Assembly: GCA_013696525.1 (NCBI GenBank)
Contig: JACCYK010000429.1
Span: forward strand, 1-6,298
Length of the DNA: 6,298 bases
Direction of reading: 5' to 3'
Source: Chloroflexia bacterium
GTDB taxonomy: Bacteria > Chloroflexota > Chloroflexia > Thermomicrobiales > UBA6265
The position numbers and the translations under genes were made by a program. Below, piece by piece: positions 1-5,816 of the stretch. How positions within the stretch are numbered: position 1 is the stretch's first letter; each line of letters opens with the position of its first letter. Below the pieces are notes generated by a model. That model was given only the letters and a program-made list of their open reading frames with translations. It did not search any database and had not been told where the DNA came from.

Positions 1-543
1 GACTATGGCATTCGGGCCAGCTTTGGCGTCACCGGCCAGTGGGCCTCCGCCAACCCGGACCTGGTGCGACGGATGGTCGCCGAGGGCCATATGATCTTCA
101 ATCACACCTGGAGCCATCAGTCGTGGACCGGGCGCTCGACCGCCGCCGATCCCGCGGTCGCGACAATGTGGCAACCGATGTCCAGCGCGGACCGGATTTC
201 GGAGCTGGAACGGACCGAGGCCGCGATCCAGGAGATCAGCGGCTACAACGTGCGGCCCTATTTTCGGCCCGCGTATGGCGATTACGACGCCGGCGTCCTC
301 GCCGATCTCGCCGCCGCCGGCTATCCGGCAATGGTGATGTGGAGCTGCGAGTCGTACGCCTGGAAGGGATGGTCCGCCGAGGATATCGTTGCGTACTGCA
401 CGACGAACATGGCGGACGGCGACATCATTCTGCTGCACGTTGGCGCTCAGGGCGCTGACTATGATGCCTTGCCGGGCCTGATCGAAGGGCTTGCCGCACA
501 GGGGTTCGCGTTCGTCACGGTGGACGAGATCCTCCAGCCGTAA
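1..543 (+). CDS. Polysaccharide deacetylase (NodB domain), C-terminal part
   Basis: The frame is open from the first base of the window to a TAA at 541-543, so only the last 180 residues are visible and the true start lies to the left. The family (carbohydrate esterase 4) removes N- or O-acetyl groups from cell-wall or extracellular polysaccharides with a divalent metal. Seen here: the strand and helix leading to motif 2 (GQWASANPDLVRRMVAEGH), motif 2 itself as NHTWSH with H35 and H39 as the metal-binding pair, motif 3 as R89-P-A-Y-G-D, a Trp-rich segment (W-K-G-W) like motif 4, and the C-terminal L-L-H motif with H146. The metal-binding Asp of motif 1 (usually TFDDG) would lie just upstream and cannot be checked. 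Met25 is inside the conserved domain and is not a real start. The protein is probably secreted or membrane-anchored, as most relatives are, but no signal peptide is visible. Its substrate cannot be told from this fragment. Confidence 0.9.
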   Translation, partial: DYGIRASFGVTGQWASANPDLVRRMVAEGHMIFNHTWSHQSWTGRSTAADPAVATMWQPMSSADRISELERTEAAIQEISGYNVRPYFRPAYGDYDAGVLADLAAAGYPAMVMWSCESYAWKGWSAEDIVAYCTTNMADGDIILLHVGAQGADYDALPGLIEGLAAQGFAFVTVDEILQP

Positions 544-738
544 ACGACGGCGCTGGCAAGCTCGCACTGCCCGTCGCCGAACGTGTGCTGGGGCTGATCC
601 AGGCCGCACCGGCAGGAGCGCGGTCACCACGAGCTTTCATCCAGAGCCGGGTCACGGCTCAAGCGGGCGTGCTGAAGCCGCTATGACCGTGGCCACGTGA
701 AGGGTACGGCCACACCGACGCGTTCATGAACGACGAGG
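544..738. other. Intergenic stretch with no supported gene
   Basis: Between the deacetylase stop and the monooxygenase remnant, all frames are short or interrupted and none gives a recognisable protein. No start codon with a good ribosome site and no strong hairpin plus U-tract was found. The base composition resembles coding DNA, so this may be decayed sequence belonging to the truncated gene that follows or to another lost gene. Confidence 0.4.
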
Positions 739-1107
739 TTGGCCCATGCTCCGATCCCCCGGCCGGGTGGGAACGGGAAGCCCGAGCGTGTGCCCAGGGC
801 CGCGAGCGTGGCCGATGGGAAGCCCGAGCTTGCCGGCGGGCGGGTCGTGGAGGTGGCAAGCGTGGTCTGGGCCACGGGATTTAGACCCGGCTACGGCTGG
901 ATCGAGCTCCCCATCTTCGACAAGGAGGGCGCTCCTATCCACGACCGGGGCGTGGTGGACGCGGCGCCCGGGCTGTACTTTTTAGGGCTACCCTTCCAAT
1001 CCAGGATCACCTCGGCGGTCAATGGCGGCGTCGGCAAGGATGCCTGCCACATCGCCGATCACCTCGCCGGCCAAGCGGCCAAGATCGATGCTCCCCAGAC
1101 GAAGTAA
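739..1107 (+). pseudogene. Remnant of a flavin-dependent monooxygenase / NAD(P)-binding oxidoreductase (C-terminus only)
   Basis: The open frame starts at a TTG (739) and ends with TAA at 1105-1107. From about base 785 it resembles the C-terminal end of CzcO/FMO-like flavoproteins. It shows the VVWATGFRP motif, then GWIELPIFDKEGAPIHDRGVV, then PGLYFLGLPF and a closing GGVGKDACHIADHL helix. Full-length relatives are roughly 350-450 residues and carry two GxGxxG dinucleotide-binding motifs for FAD and NADPH. Here only about 110 residues remain and neither binding motif is present. The frame is closed by a TGA at 727-729, and no homologous N-terminal part is visible upstream in other frames. No Shine-Dalgarno sequence precedes the TTG. 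I therefore read it as a truncated, non-functional gene; expression of a short stand-alone protein is possible but unlikely. The nearby metal-operon promoter lies just past its stop codon. Confidence 0.72.
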
Positions 1108-1117
1108 CGACGTGGTA

Positions 1118-1142
1118 CAGTATCCCCTAGAGGGGGATACTG
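1118..1142. promoter_or_regulatory. Operator palindrome of the CsoR/RcnR-type metal repressor, overlapping the ribosome site
   Basis: A perfect inverted repeat has arms CAGTATCCCC (1118-1127) and GGGGATACTG (1133-1142) around the spacer TAGAG. G/C tracts flanked by AT-containing ends (TAT-CCCC / GGGG-ATA) are the known form of CsoR/RcnR-family operators, and the gene two bases downstream encodes such a repressor. The right side also holds GAGGGGG (1130-1136), the only plausible Shine-Dalgarno sequence, 8 bases before the ATG at 1145. The left arm overlaps TACAGT (1116-1121), a 4-of-6 match to a -10 box, although no good -35 box is seen. Bound repressor would block polymerase here. Regulation of the whole regulator-exporter operon from this site is inference. 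Confidence 0.8.
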
Positions 1143-1144
1143 CC

Positions 1145-1435
1145 ATGGTCGATCAGAGTCACCCAGCCCATCCGCATCGGCAGACGAAAATCGTTGCCGA
1201 TCAGCTCGCCCGGACCGCCGGCCATGTCAGCTCGATCAAACGCATGGTGGAGGAAGGCCGTCCCTGCCCGGAGGTGCTGATCCAGCTCGCCGCCGTGCGG
1301 GCCGCGATTGACCGGGCCGCGAAGCTGGTCCTTGAGGATCACGTCGAGTCCTGTTTGCGCGGCGCCGCGACCAACGGCATGGCGGACGAGGAGTGGGAGC
1401 GCCTCAAGCGCGCCCTGGACTCGTTTATTCGGTGA
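1145..1435 (+). CDS. CsoR/RcnR-family metal-sensing transcriptional repressor
   Basis: A 96-residue protein, the usual length for this all-helical DUF156 family, whose members form tetramers and leave their operator when they bind metal. The core reads QLARTAGHVSSIKRMVEEG, then PCPEVLIQLAAVRAAI, then LEDHVESCL. The metal ligands are C41, H66 and C70, with the family spacing of 25 and 4 residues. H9 lies exactly 32 residues before C41, the position used by His in RcnR and InrS. The H-C-H-C set matches the nickel sensor InrS as I recall it and differs from copper-sensing CsoR, whose first ligand position is not His. The start at 1145 is supported by GAGGGGG eight bases upstream and by the N-terminal length; an upstream in-frame extension would run through the operator. 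It is followed after 12 bases by a CDF metal exporter, the same layout as the known DmeR-DmeF pairs. Ni or Co is the favoured inducer, but Zn cannot be excluded. Confidence 0.92.
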   Translation: MVDQSHPAHPHRQTKIVADQLARTAGHVSSIKRMVEEGRPCPEVLIQLAAVRAAIDRAAKLVLEDHVESCLRGAATNGMADEEWERLKRALDSFIR

Positions 1436-1440
1436 GGAGG
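1434..1440 (+). promoter_or_regulatory. Ribosome binding site of the CDF exporter, overlapping the repressor stop codon
   Basis: GAGGAGG at 1434-1440 starts within the TGA stop (1433-1435) of the repressor and lies 7 bases before the ATG at 1448. It fixes the exporter start and indicates translational coupling of the two genes in one transcript. Confidence 0.85.
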
Positions 1441-1447
1441 CGTCAAG

Positions 1448-2695
1448 ATGCCGCGAGCATCGCGAGCCACGCAGTCTGAGCGCTCGGCGTCGGCAACCCC
1501 AGGTGGGGCGGGCGGCGGCGCCCTGGACGATCAACACGATCATCCGCATGACCATGCCGATGCCGATCATGCCCACCCGCATGGGGAGCCTGACCATGCG
1601 CATGCTCACGGGGGAGACCGGCACGAGCATGGTCAGGCGGATGCCGACCCGGCTCATGCCCACGATCACGGGCCGCATGAGCATAGCCACGGCCATGGGC
1701 ATGACCATGGCAGCGGCGTTCTTGGTTGGATCAAAGGCACGTTCGCCCATTCCCATGACATGCATGAGAAGGTCGACGACGTCATGGAGACCCATGAGCG
1801 CGGCTTCTGGGCTACCAAATGGGCGCTGGTCAGCCTGGCGATCACCACGGCGATCCAGATTGTCATCGTCTACTATTCAGGCTCGACCGCGCTCTTCGCC
1901 GATACCGTTCACAACCTGGGCGACGGCGCCAACTCGATTCCCCTGCTGATTGCTTTCGCCCTCCAGCGTCGCGTCCGTAGCCGGCAGTTTAGCTACGGGT
2001 TCGGCCGGGTCGAGGACGTGGCCGGGGTCGTCGTCCTGCTCACGATCGCCATTTCGGCCGCGGTCGCCGGGTGGGAGTCGGTTCGCAAGCTGTTGGACCC
2101 GGAGCCGATCACGCACCTGCCATGGGTGACCCTGGCCGCCCTGATCGGCTTTGTCGGCAACGAGATCGTGGCAATCCTCCAGATCCGGACCGGCCGGCAG
2201 ATTGGCTCGGCGGCGCTCATCGCCGATGGCCAGCACGCCCGGATTGACGGCTTCACTTCCCTCGCGGTCCTCGGCGCCGTCGTTGGCGTCCTGATCGGCG
2301 TGCCGATCCTCGACCCGATCATCGGCCTCCTGATCACGATCACGATCCTGATCATTCTGAAAGGGAACAGCGGCGCTGTCTTCCGGCGGCTCCTGGACGG
2401 GATCGAGCCGGAGATCCTGGCCGAGATCGAGCACGCCCCGCTGCACGCCGCGGGCGTGCGCGCGGTGCAGGACGCCAAGGCGCGGTGGGTCGGTCATAAG
2501 GTCCGTGCCGAGCTGGATGTGGGGGTCGACCCGAATCTGACGATTGCCGAATCGGAGGCCATCGCGGACGACATTCTCCGGGCCCTTGCCGACCATGTGC
2601 CGTCGTTTGGGGGCGCCACCGTTCGCCTCCGGCCGGCGACGGCCCCGAACCGATCGGATATCACGTCGCCGGCGGCGTCAGTCGTCATGACGTAG
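1448..2695 (+). CDS. Cation diffusion facilitator (CDF) metal exporter with a His-rich N terminus
   Basis: A 415-residue inner-membrane metal/proton antiporter. Residues 1-26 are Ser/Ala/Gly-rich. Residues 30-87 hold 21 histidines in HxH and HDH runs, and four more follow at 101-116. About six membrane helices follow (near 124-143, 147-172, 190-208, 225-246, 257-284, 287-304). The transport site is visible as H155-N-L-G-D159 in helix 2 and H263-A-R-I-D267 in helix 5, the HxxxD pairs found in Zn/Ni/Co-type members rather than the DxxxD pairs of Mn/Fe-type members. The C-terminal cytoplasmic domain (about 305-400) has the usual mixed alpha/beta pattern ending in VRLRP. The protein is longer than a typical 300-residue CDF because of the His-rich segment, which probably buffers or delivers metal. 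Control by the repressor just upstream fits a Ni, Co or Zn efflux role. The exact metal is not shown by sequence, so I give no gene symbol. Confidence 0.93.
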   Translation: MPRASRATQSERSASATPGGAGGGALDDQHDHPHDHADADHAHPHGEPDHAHAHGGDRHEHGQADADPAHAHDHGPHEHSHGHGHDHGSGVLGWIKGTFAHSHDMHEKVDDVMETHERGFWATKWALVSLAITTAIQIVIVYYSGSTALFADTVHNLGDGANSIPLLIAFALQRRVRSRQFSYGFGRVEDVAGVVVLLTIAISAAVAGWESVRKLLDPEPITHLPWVTLAALIGFVGNEIVAILQIRTGRQIGSAALIADGQHARIDGFTSLAVLGAVVGVLIGVPILDPIIGLLITITILIILKGNSGAVFRRLLDGIEPEILAEIEHAPLHAAGVRAVQDAKARWVGHKVRAELDVGVDPNLTIAESEAIADDILRALADHVPSFGGATVRLRPATAPNRSDITSPAASVVMT

Positions 2696-2749
2696 CGGCG
2701 CGTGGGCTTGACGATGCCACAACCGCGATCGCGGCGGGCACCGGCGCTG

Positions 2750-3313
2750 CTAGCCGCTCGGAGTCGGGGTGGCCGCCGCGTCCGCGGCGGGCAGGAGGCC
2801 GAGCTGCTGGGCGCGGCTCATCGCGTCGAGCTCGGTGATGATGGCGGCGATCCGGCCGCAGTCGAGCGTAAAGATGTTGATCCCGGTCCAGGTTGCCGTC
2901 TTGCCGGTCGGCGGATGGCCCTGGAACTCGCCGGTGTGGGTGCCGGTGGCGCTCCACCGGACGACGACATCGTTCTCACTGCTGATGTAGTCATCGGTGG
3001 TGTAAATGACATCGGGGAAGCCCACGAGGAGCGCCTCGATGATGAAGCGGGGGCCGGGCTCCTCGGGGAAGGCGCCGGCCTCGTGATCGACCTCCGCCGC
3101 CAGAATGTCATCGAGGACGGAGGCATCGTGACCGTTGAGCGCCTCGTCGTACCAGCGGGCGACGATCGCCTCGTTCTCCGTTTCGGAGGTGGCGACGCAG
3201 TCGGCGGCGGCCGGCGTCGCTTCCTGCAATGACCGGCCGGAAGCGCGGCTGGCGCCGGCCACGGCGACGATGGCAACGGCAACGATCATGGTAGCGGCAA
3301 GCATTCGGCTCAT
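2750..3313 (-). CDS. Secreted SnoaL-like (NTF2-fold) ester-cyclase-family protein
   Basis: The gene encodes 187 residues. The start at 3313 is set by GGAGGAGG (complement of 3321-3328), 7 bases upstream. The frame stays open further upstream, but that part overlaps the regulator gene and lacks a ribosome site. Residues 1-25 form a signal peptide: a short basic start, a hydrophobic core (ATMIVAVAIVAVAGA), and an A-x-A-like end. No lipobox Cys is seen. A Thr/Ala/Pro linker follows, then a SnoaL-like domain (about 45-172): NEAIVARWYDEALNGHD, LLVGFPDVIYTTDDYI, then VVVRWSATGTHTGEFQGHPPTGK, WTGINIFTLDCGRIA. The H-x-G-x-(F)-x-G-x-P-P-T-G-K turn is typical of the family. C39 and C152 may form a disulfide outside the cell. 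Many relatives have no known substrate, so enzymatic activity is uncertain; it may only bind a small ligand. It lies 118 bases downstream of a WYL regulator on the same strand and converges on the CDF gene. Confidence 0.88.
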   Translation of the reverse strand: MSRMLAATMIVAVAIVAVAGASRASGRSLQEATPAAADCVATSETENEAIVARWYDEALNGHDASVLDDILAAEVDHEAGAFPEEPGPRFIIEALLVGFPDVIYTTDDYISSENDVVVRWSATGTHTGEFQGHPPTGKTATWTGINIFTLDCGRIAAIITELDAMSRAQQLGLLPAADAAATPTPSG

Positions 3314-3336
3314 ATCATGACCTCCTCCGGGCGCGG

Positions 3337-3376
3337 CTGACGTCAGACGAGTATCCGGCTGCCAATGTTCGCACAA
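3337..3376 (-). promoter_or_regulatory. Possible promoter and operator of the secreted SnoaL-like gene
   Basis: On the minus strand, TTGTGC (complement of 3371-3376) and GATACT (complement of 3350-3355) resemble -35 and -10 boxes, with a rather short 15-base spacer. Just after the -10 lies a perfect 10-bp palindrome, CTGACGTCAG (3337-3346), where transcription would start. This suggests that the SnoaL-like gene can be transcribed on its own rather than only by read-through from the regulator gene. The call rests on consensus matches alone. Confidence 0.3.
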
Positions 3377-3431
3377 TTCGCCTCCGTCTCGCGGGCAACT
3401 GGCGGCGCGGCCGGCGACCGATCCATGGTGC

Positions 3432-4394
3432 TTAGGCGGGGCGCGGGGTGATTGCGCGGAGGTAACGGTCGGCGAGCCGTCGCAGCTGCTCGACCAGCTC
3501 CGGCGGGCCGGTAACGTCGAAATCGACGTCGAGCATCCCCAGGTAGACCGCCAGCATGTGCGGCGTGTCGGAGCCGGCCGCGACCAGGCACGATTCGTCG
3601 TCGGTTGGTGAGACCTGGACGCTGGGCGGCAGCCACGGGGCGATTGTCGCCGCCGGGGCGTGGACCCGGACGGTGGCCCGGTATCGCATCGGCCCGGCGT
3701 CGATGCTCCGGGCGAGGTAGTCCGCCACGTCCCCAAGCGGCGGCTGGCGTGGGGTGAATCGCGGCCCGGTGGGCACGCGGGGCGTGATCCGGTCCACCCG
3801 GAACGTGCGCCAATCGGCGTGGTCGACGTCCCAGGCGACGAGGTGCCAGCGGTGCCCGGTGTGGGCGAGCCAGTGCGGCTCCGTTTCCCGGCTGCTGGTC
3901 ATGCCGTCATGGTTGCGGTAGCCAAAGCGGAGCCGGTGCTGCTCGCGGACCGCGGTGGCGATGGCCATCAGGGTGGCGGGGTCCACGGCCGGCCGGGCGC
4001 CGGGCAGCGGCGCCATCGCCGATTGCAGGATGTTGACGCGGTGCCGCAACCGCGCGGGAAGCACCTGCTCGAGCTTGGCGAGCGTCCGGTACGAGGCGTC
4101 CTCGATCCCGGCTACCGTGCCGCCGGCGGCGGTGCGCAGCCCGATCGCGACCGCGATCGCCTCCTCGTCGTCGAGCAGGAGGGGCGGCAAGGCGGCGCCG
4201 GCCCCGAGCCGATAGCCGCCCGTGGCGCCGCGGGTGGCATGCACCGGATAGCCGAGGGTGCGCAGCCGCTCCACGTCGTTGCGCACCGTCCGCCCGCTGA
4301 CGCCGAGGCGTTCGGCCAGCTCGGCGCCGGTCCAGTCGCGTCGTGTCTGCAGCAGTGATAAGAGGCGCAGTAGTCGCGCCGAGGTTTCCAACAT
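3432..4394 (-). CDS. WYL-domain transcriptional regulator (YafY/DeoR-like HTH)
   Basis: A 320-residue regulator, the usual length for the family. Residues 1-62 form an N-terminal winged helix-turn-helix: TGAELAERLGVSGRTVRNDVERL (22-44) is the HTH, and GYPVHATRGATGGYRL (48-63) the wing. A helical linker follows (about 70-130). The WYL domain (about 139-215) contains EPHWLAHTGHRWHLVAWD and WRTFRVDRI, and a WCX-type C-terminal domain (about 225-318) ends the protein. The signature Trp-Tyr-Leu reads W183-H-L185, while the conserved FRVDRI arginines are present. WYL proteins sense small ligands or nucleic acids and act as repressors or activators; the ligand here is unknown. The ATG at 4394 is chosen because it gives the canonical MLETSARLLRLL start, though its ribosome site is weak, so the mRNA may be nearly leaderless. 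The gene is divergent from the epoxide hydrolase, suggesting it regulates that gene and itself; the SnoaL-like gene downstream may be a third target. Confidence 0.92.
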   Translation of the reverse strand: MLETSARLLRLLSLLQTRRDWTGAELAERLGVSGRTVRNDVERLRTLGYPVHATRGATGGYRLGAGAALPPLLLDDEEAIAVAIGLRTAAGGTVAGIEDASYRTLAKLEQVLPARLRHRVNILQSAMAPLPGARPAVDPATLMAIATAVREQHRLRFGYRNHDGMTSSRETEPHWLAHTGHRWHLVAWDVDHADWRTFRVDRITPRVPTGPRFTPRQPPLGDVADYLARSIDAGPMRYRATVRVHAPAATIAPWLPPSVQVSPTDDESCLVAAGSDTPHMLAVYLGMLDVDFDVTGPPELVEQLRRLADRYLRAITPRPA

Positions 4395-4486
4395 GGAGTG
4401 AACGATACCATCTAATTAGGAACGAATCGTACCTATTGATCTCGTACAGTTAAATTCGGATCGATTGAGTGATGGAGGTTCGACGA
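4395..4486. promoter_or_regulatory. Divergent promoter region with operator-like repeats
   Basis: This AT-rich island in GC-rich DNA separates the WYL regulator (minus) from the epoxide hydrolase (plus). GAACGATACC (4400-4409) recurs 20 bases later as GAACGA-ATCG-TACC (4420-4433), i.e. with four inserted bases. The second copy forms an imperfect palindrome, GGAACGAATCGTACC (4419-4433). TCGTAC occurs at 4427-4432 and again at 4442-4447. For the minus gene, TTAACT (complement of 4448-4453) and TACGAT (complement of 4426-4431), 16 bases apart, could be -35 and -10 boxes, which would place the palindrome on the -10. No clear promoter for the plus gene stands out. That the WYL protein binds these repeats is inference. 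Confidence 0.55.
4474..4478 (+). promoter_or_regulatory. Ribosome binding site that fixes the epoxide hydrolase start
   Basis: GGAGG lies 8 bases before the ATG at 4487. The alternative in-frame starts at 4469 (GTG) and 4472 (ATG) sit on or before this site and have no Shine-Dalgarno sequence of their own, so 4487 is preferred. Confidence 0.75.
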
Positions 4487-5749
4487 ATGGAGACCAACAC
4501 CGAGATTCGCCCCTACCGGATCGCGATTCCGCAAGCGGAGCTGGACGGCCTGCACGCCAGGCTCGCCGCCGCCCGCTGGCCGGACGAGCCGCCGGGGGTC
4601 GGCTGGAGCCTTGGCATCCCGGTTGGCTACTTGCGCGAGCTGGCCAAGTACTGGCGGACAGGGTATGACTGGCGGGCGGCAGAGGCGCGGCTCAACGAGC
4701 TGCCGCAGTTCACCACCGCGCTCGACGGGCACGAGGTTCACTTCCTGCACGTCCGCTCACCCGAGGCGAACGCCTTGCCGCTGATCCTGACTCACGGCTG
4801 GCCGGGCTCGATCGTCGAGTTCCTTGATCTGATCGGTCCCCTCACCGACCCCCGGGCGCATGGCGGCGACCCGGCCGACGCGTTCCACGTCGTGATCCCG
4901 TCACCGCCGGGGTTCGGCTTTTCCGGCCCCACGCGGGAGACCGGCTGGAGCGTGGCCCGCGTCGCCCGGGCCTGGGCCGAGCTGATGCGGCGGCTGGGGT
5001 ATGACCGGTATGTCGCCCACGGCGGCGATTATGGGGCGTTGGTTTCGCGCGAGCTCGGGCTCGCCGCCCCGGATCACCTGGCCGCTCTCCACCTCAACCA
5101 GGTCTTCTCCGCGGGCGTGACCGCCGAGACCGCGGACTTCGCGGTCGAGGCCGAGCAGCGCGGTGTCGAAGCCGCCTACCGATACGAATATGAGCTTGGT
5201 GGGTACGCGGCGATCCAGAGCACCCGGCCACAATTGATCGCCTACGGGCTGACCGATTCGCCGGTCTTCCAACTGGCCTGGATCGCGGACGGGTTCAAGC
5301 AGTGGACCGACTCGACCGAAGTTCCCGAGGATGCCGTCAATCGCGACGCCCTGCTCACCAACGTTTCGATCTACTGGTTCACCCGCACCGCCGGCTCTTC
5401 AGCCCGCTACTACCAGGAGGGTCTGGGAACGTGGGACGCGACGGGTGACGAGGGTCCGGGGACGTGGGAATCAACGGGTGAGCAGCCGGTGAACGAGGAT
5501 GGGCAGGGTCCCGATGCCAACCAGGCGGTCGAGCTTTGGGGCACGCCGGAGCCGCCATCGCCGGTGCCGACCGCGGTCGCGGTCTTCCCCCGCGACATCT
5601 TCGTCCCGATCCGGCGTCTGGCCGAACGGAACCACAACATCGTGCGCTGGACCGAGTTCGACCGGGGCGGCCATTTCCCCGCCATGGAGGAGCCGGACCT
5701 GCTCATTGGCGACCTGCGCGAGTCCTTCCGCGACTTCCGCGGCGGTTGA
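4487..5749 (+). CDS. Epoxide hydrolase, alpha/beta-hydrolase fold with EHN N-terminal domain
   Basis: A 420-residue soluble protein of the microsomal/fungal-type epoxide hydrolase family, which opens epoxides to diols through a covalent ester. The N-terminal EHN domain spans about 8-115 ([24 protein letters not shown], then [23 protein letters not shown]). Next come HGWPGS (103-108) as oxyanion hole, [11 protein letters not shown] (138-148), nucleophile D181 in HGGDYGA, and a lid region. Y308 or Y309 in SSARYY is a likely epoxide-activating tyrosine. D370 in AVFPRDIF is the likely charge-relay acid and H396 in [10 protein letters not shown] the catalytic base; their 26-residue separation agrees with Asp348/His374 of the Aspergillus niger enzyme as I recall it. 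Residues about 313-347 are an acidic Gly/Thr/Asp-rich insertion with a short tandem repeat, between the tyrosine and the acid. The catalytic set appears complete, so the enzyme is probably active; the substrate is unknown. It is divergent from a WYL regulator, its likely controller. Confidence 0.93.
   Translation: METNTEIRPYRIAIPQAELDGLHARLAAARWPDEPPGVGWSLGIPVGYLRELAKYWRTGYDWRAAEARLNELPQFTTALDGHEVHFLHVRSPEANALPLILTHGWPGSIVEFLDLIGPLTDPRAHGGDPADAFHVVIPSPPGFGFSGPTRETGWSVARVARAWAELMRRLGYDRYVAHGGDYGALVSRELGLAAPDHLAALHLNQVFSAGVTAETADFAVEAEQRGVEAAYRYEYELGGYAAIQSTRPQLIAYGLTDSPVFQLAWIADGFKQWTDSTEVPEDAVNRDALLTNVSIYWFTRTAGSSARYYQEGLGTWDATGDEGPGTWESTGEQPVNEDGQGPDANQAVELWGTPEPPSPVPTAVAVFPRDIFVPIRRLAERNHNIVRWTEFDRGGHFPAMEEPDLLIGDLRESFRDFRGG
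5426..5488 (+). repeat. Short in-frame tandem duplication inside the epoxide hydrolase gene
   Basis: Two adjacent units of 33 and 30 bases encode [11 protein letters not shown] (residues 314-324) and [10 protein letters not shown] (325-334). At DNA level both begin with GG(A)ACGTGGGA and share ACGGGTGA, with divergence elsewhere, so the duplication is not recent. It forms the first half of an acidic insertion relative to what I know of the family. Confidence 0.65.
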
Positions 5750-5816
5750 TCCGGCAGGAACACTGGTCCCGAGGGGCTCGCCGACAGCGCCGGTCCGGCA
5801 AACGGGCTCGCTGGCG
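5750..5816. other. Short convergent intergenic region, weak hairpin only
   Basis: The epoxide hydrolase and the membrane-protein gene converge here. AGCGCC (5786-5791) can pair with GGCGCT (5813-5818), which overlaps the minus-strand stop, and TCCGGCA and GGGCTCGC each occur twice. There is no U-tract on either strand, so a bidirectional terminator is possible but poorly supported. Confidence 0.3.

Noticed and set aside
545..576. Possible terminator after the deacetylase (CGACGG pairing with CCGTCG)
   Set aside because: A six-base stem with a 20-base loop and no U-tract is not convincing.
687..740. A segment reading EGYGHTDAFMNDEVG in frame 3, vaguely like the C-terminal His loop of alpha/beta hydrolases
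   Set aside because: Too short, bounded by a stop at 684-686, with no further matching sequence on either side.
1127..1949. Long open frames in other frames and on the minus strand over the repressor end and the His-rich segment
   Set aside because: CAT/CAC-rich repeats remove stop codons in the alternative frames (ATG/ATGCC on the other strand), giving Met/Pro/Arg-rich nonsense. The real frames have family motifs and ribosome sites.
1877..2596. Minus-strand open frame of 239 codons opposite the CDF gene
   Set aside because: It has Asp/Arg/Gln-rich composition with no motif and lies opposite conserved membrane helices of the exporter.
2696..2749. Possible bidirectional terminator between the CDF and SnoaL-like genes, including the palindrome CCGCGATCGCGG (2723-2734)
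   Set aside because: The palindrome has no loop and no U-tract follows on either strand; such sequences are common by chance in GC-rich DNA.
3314..3736. Upstream extension of the SnoaL-like reading frame to 3736
   Set aside because: It would overlap about 300 bases of the WYL gene, and the strong ribosome site plus signal peptide at 3313 mark the real start.
3660..4358. Plus-strand open frame of 232 codons opposite the WYL regulator
   Set aside because: It is antisense to a well-supported gene and its translation is Gly/Arg/Pro-rich with no domain; high GC explains the lack of stops.
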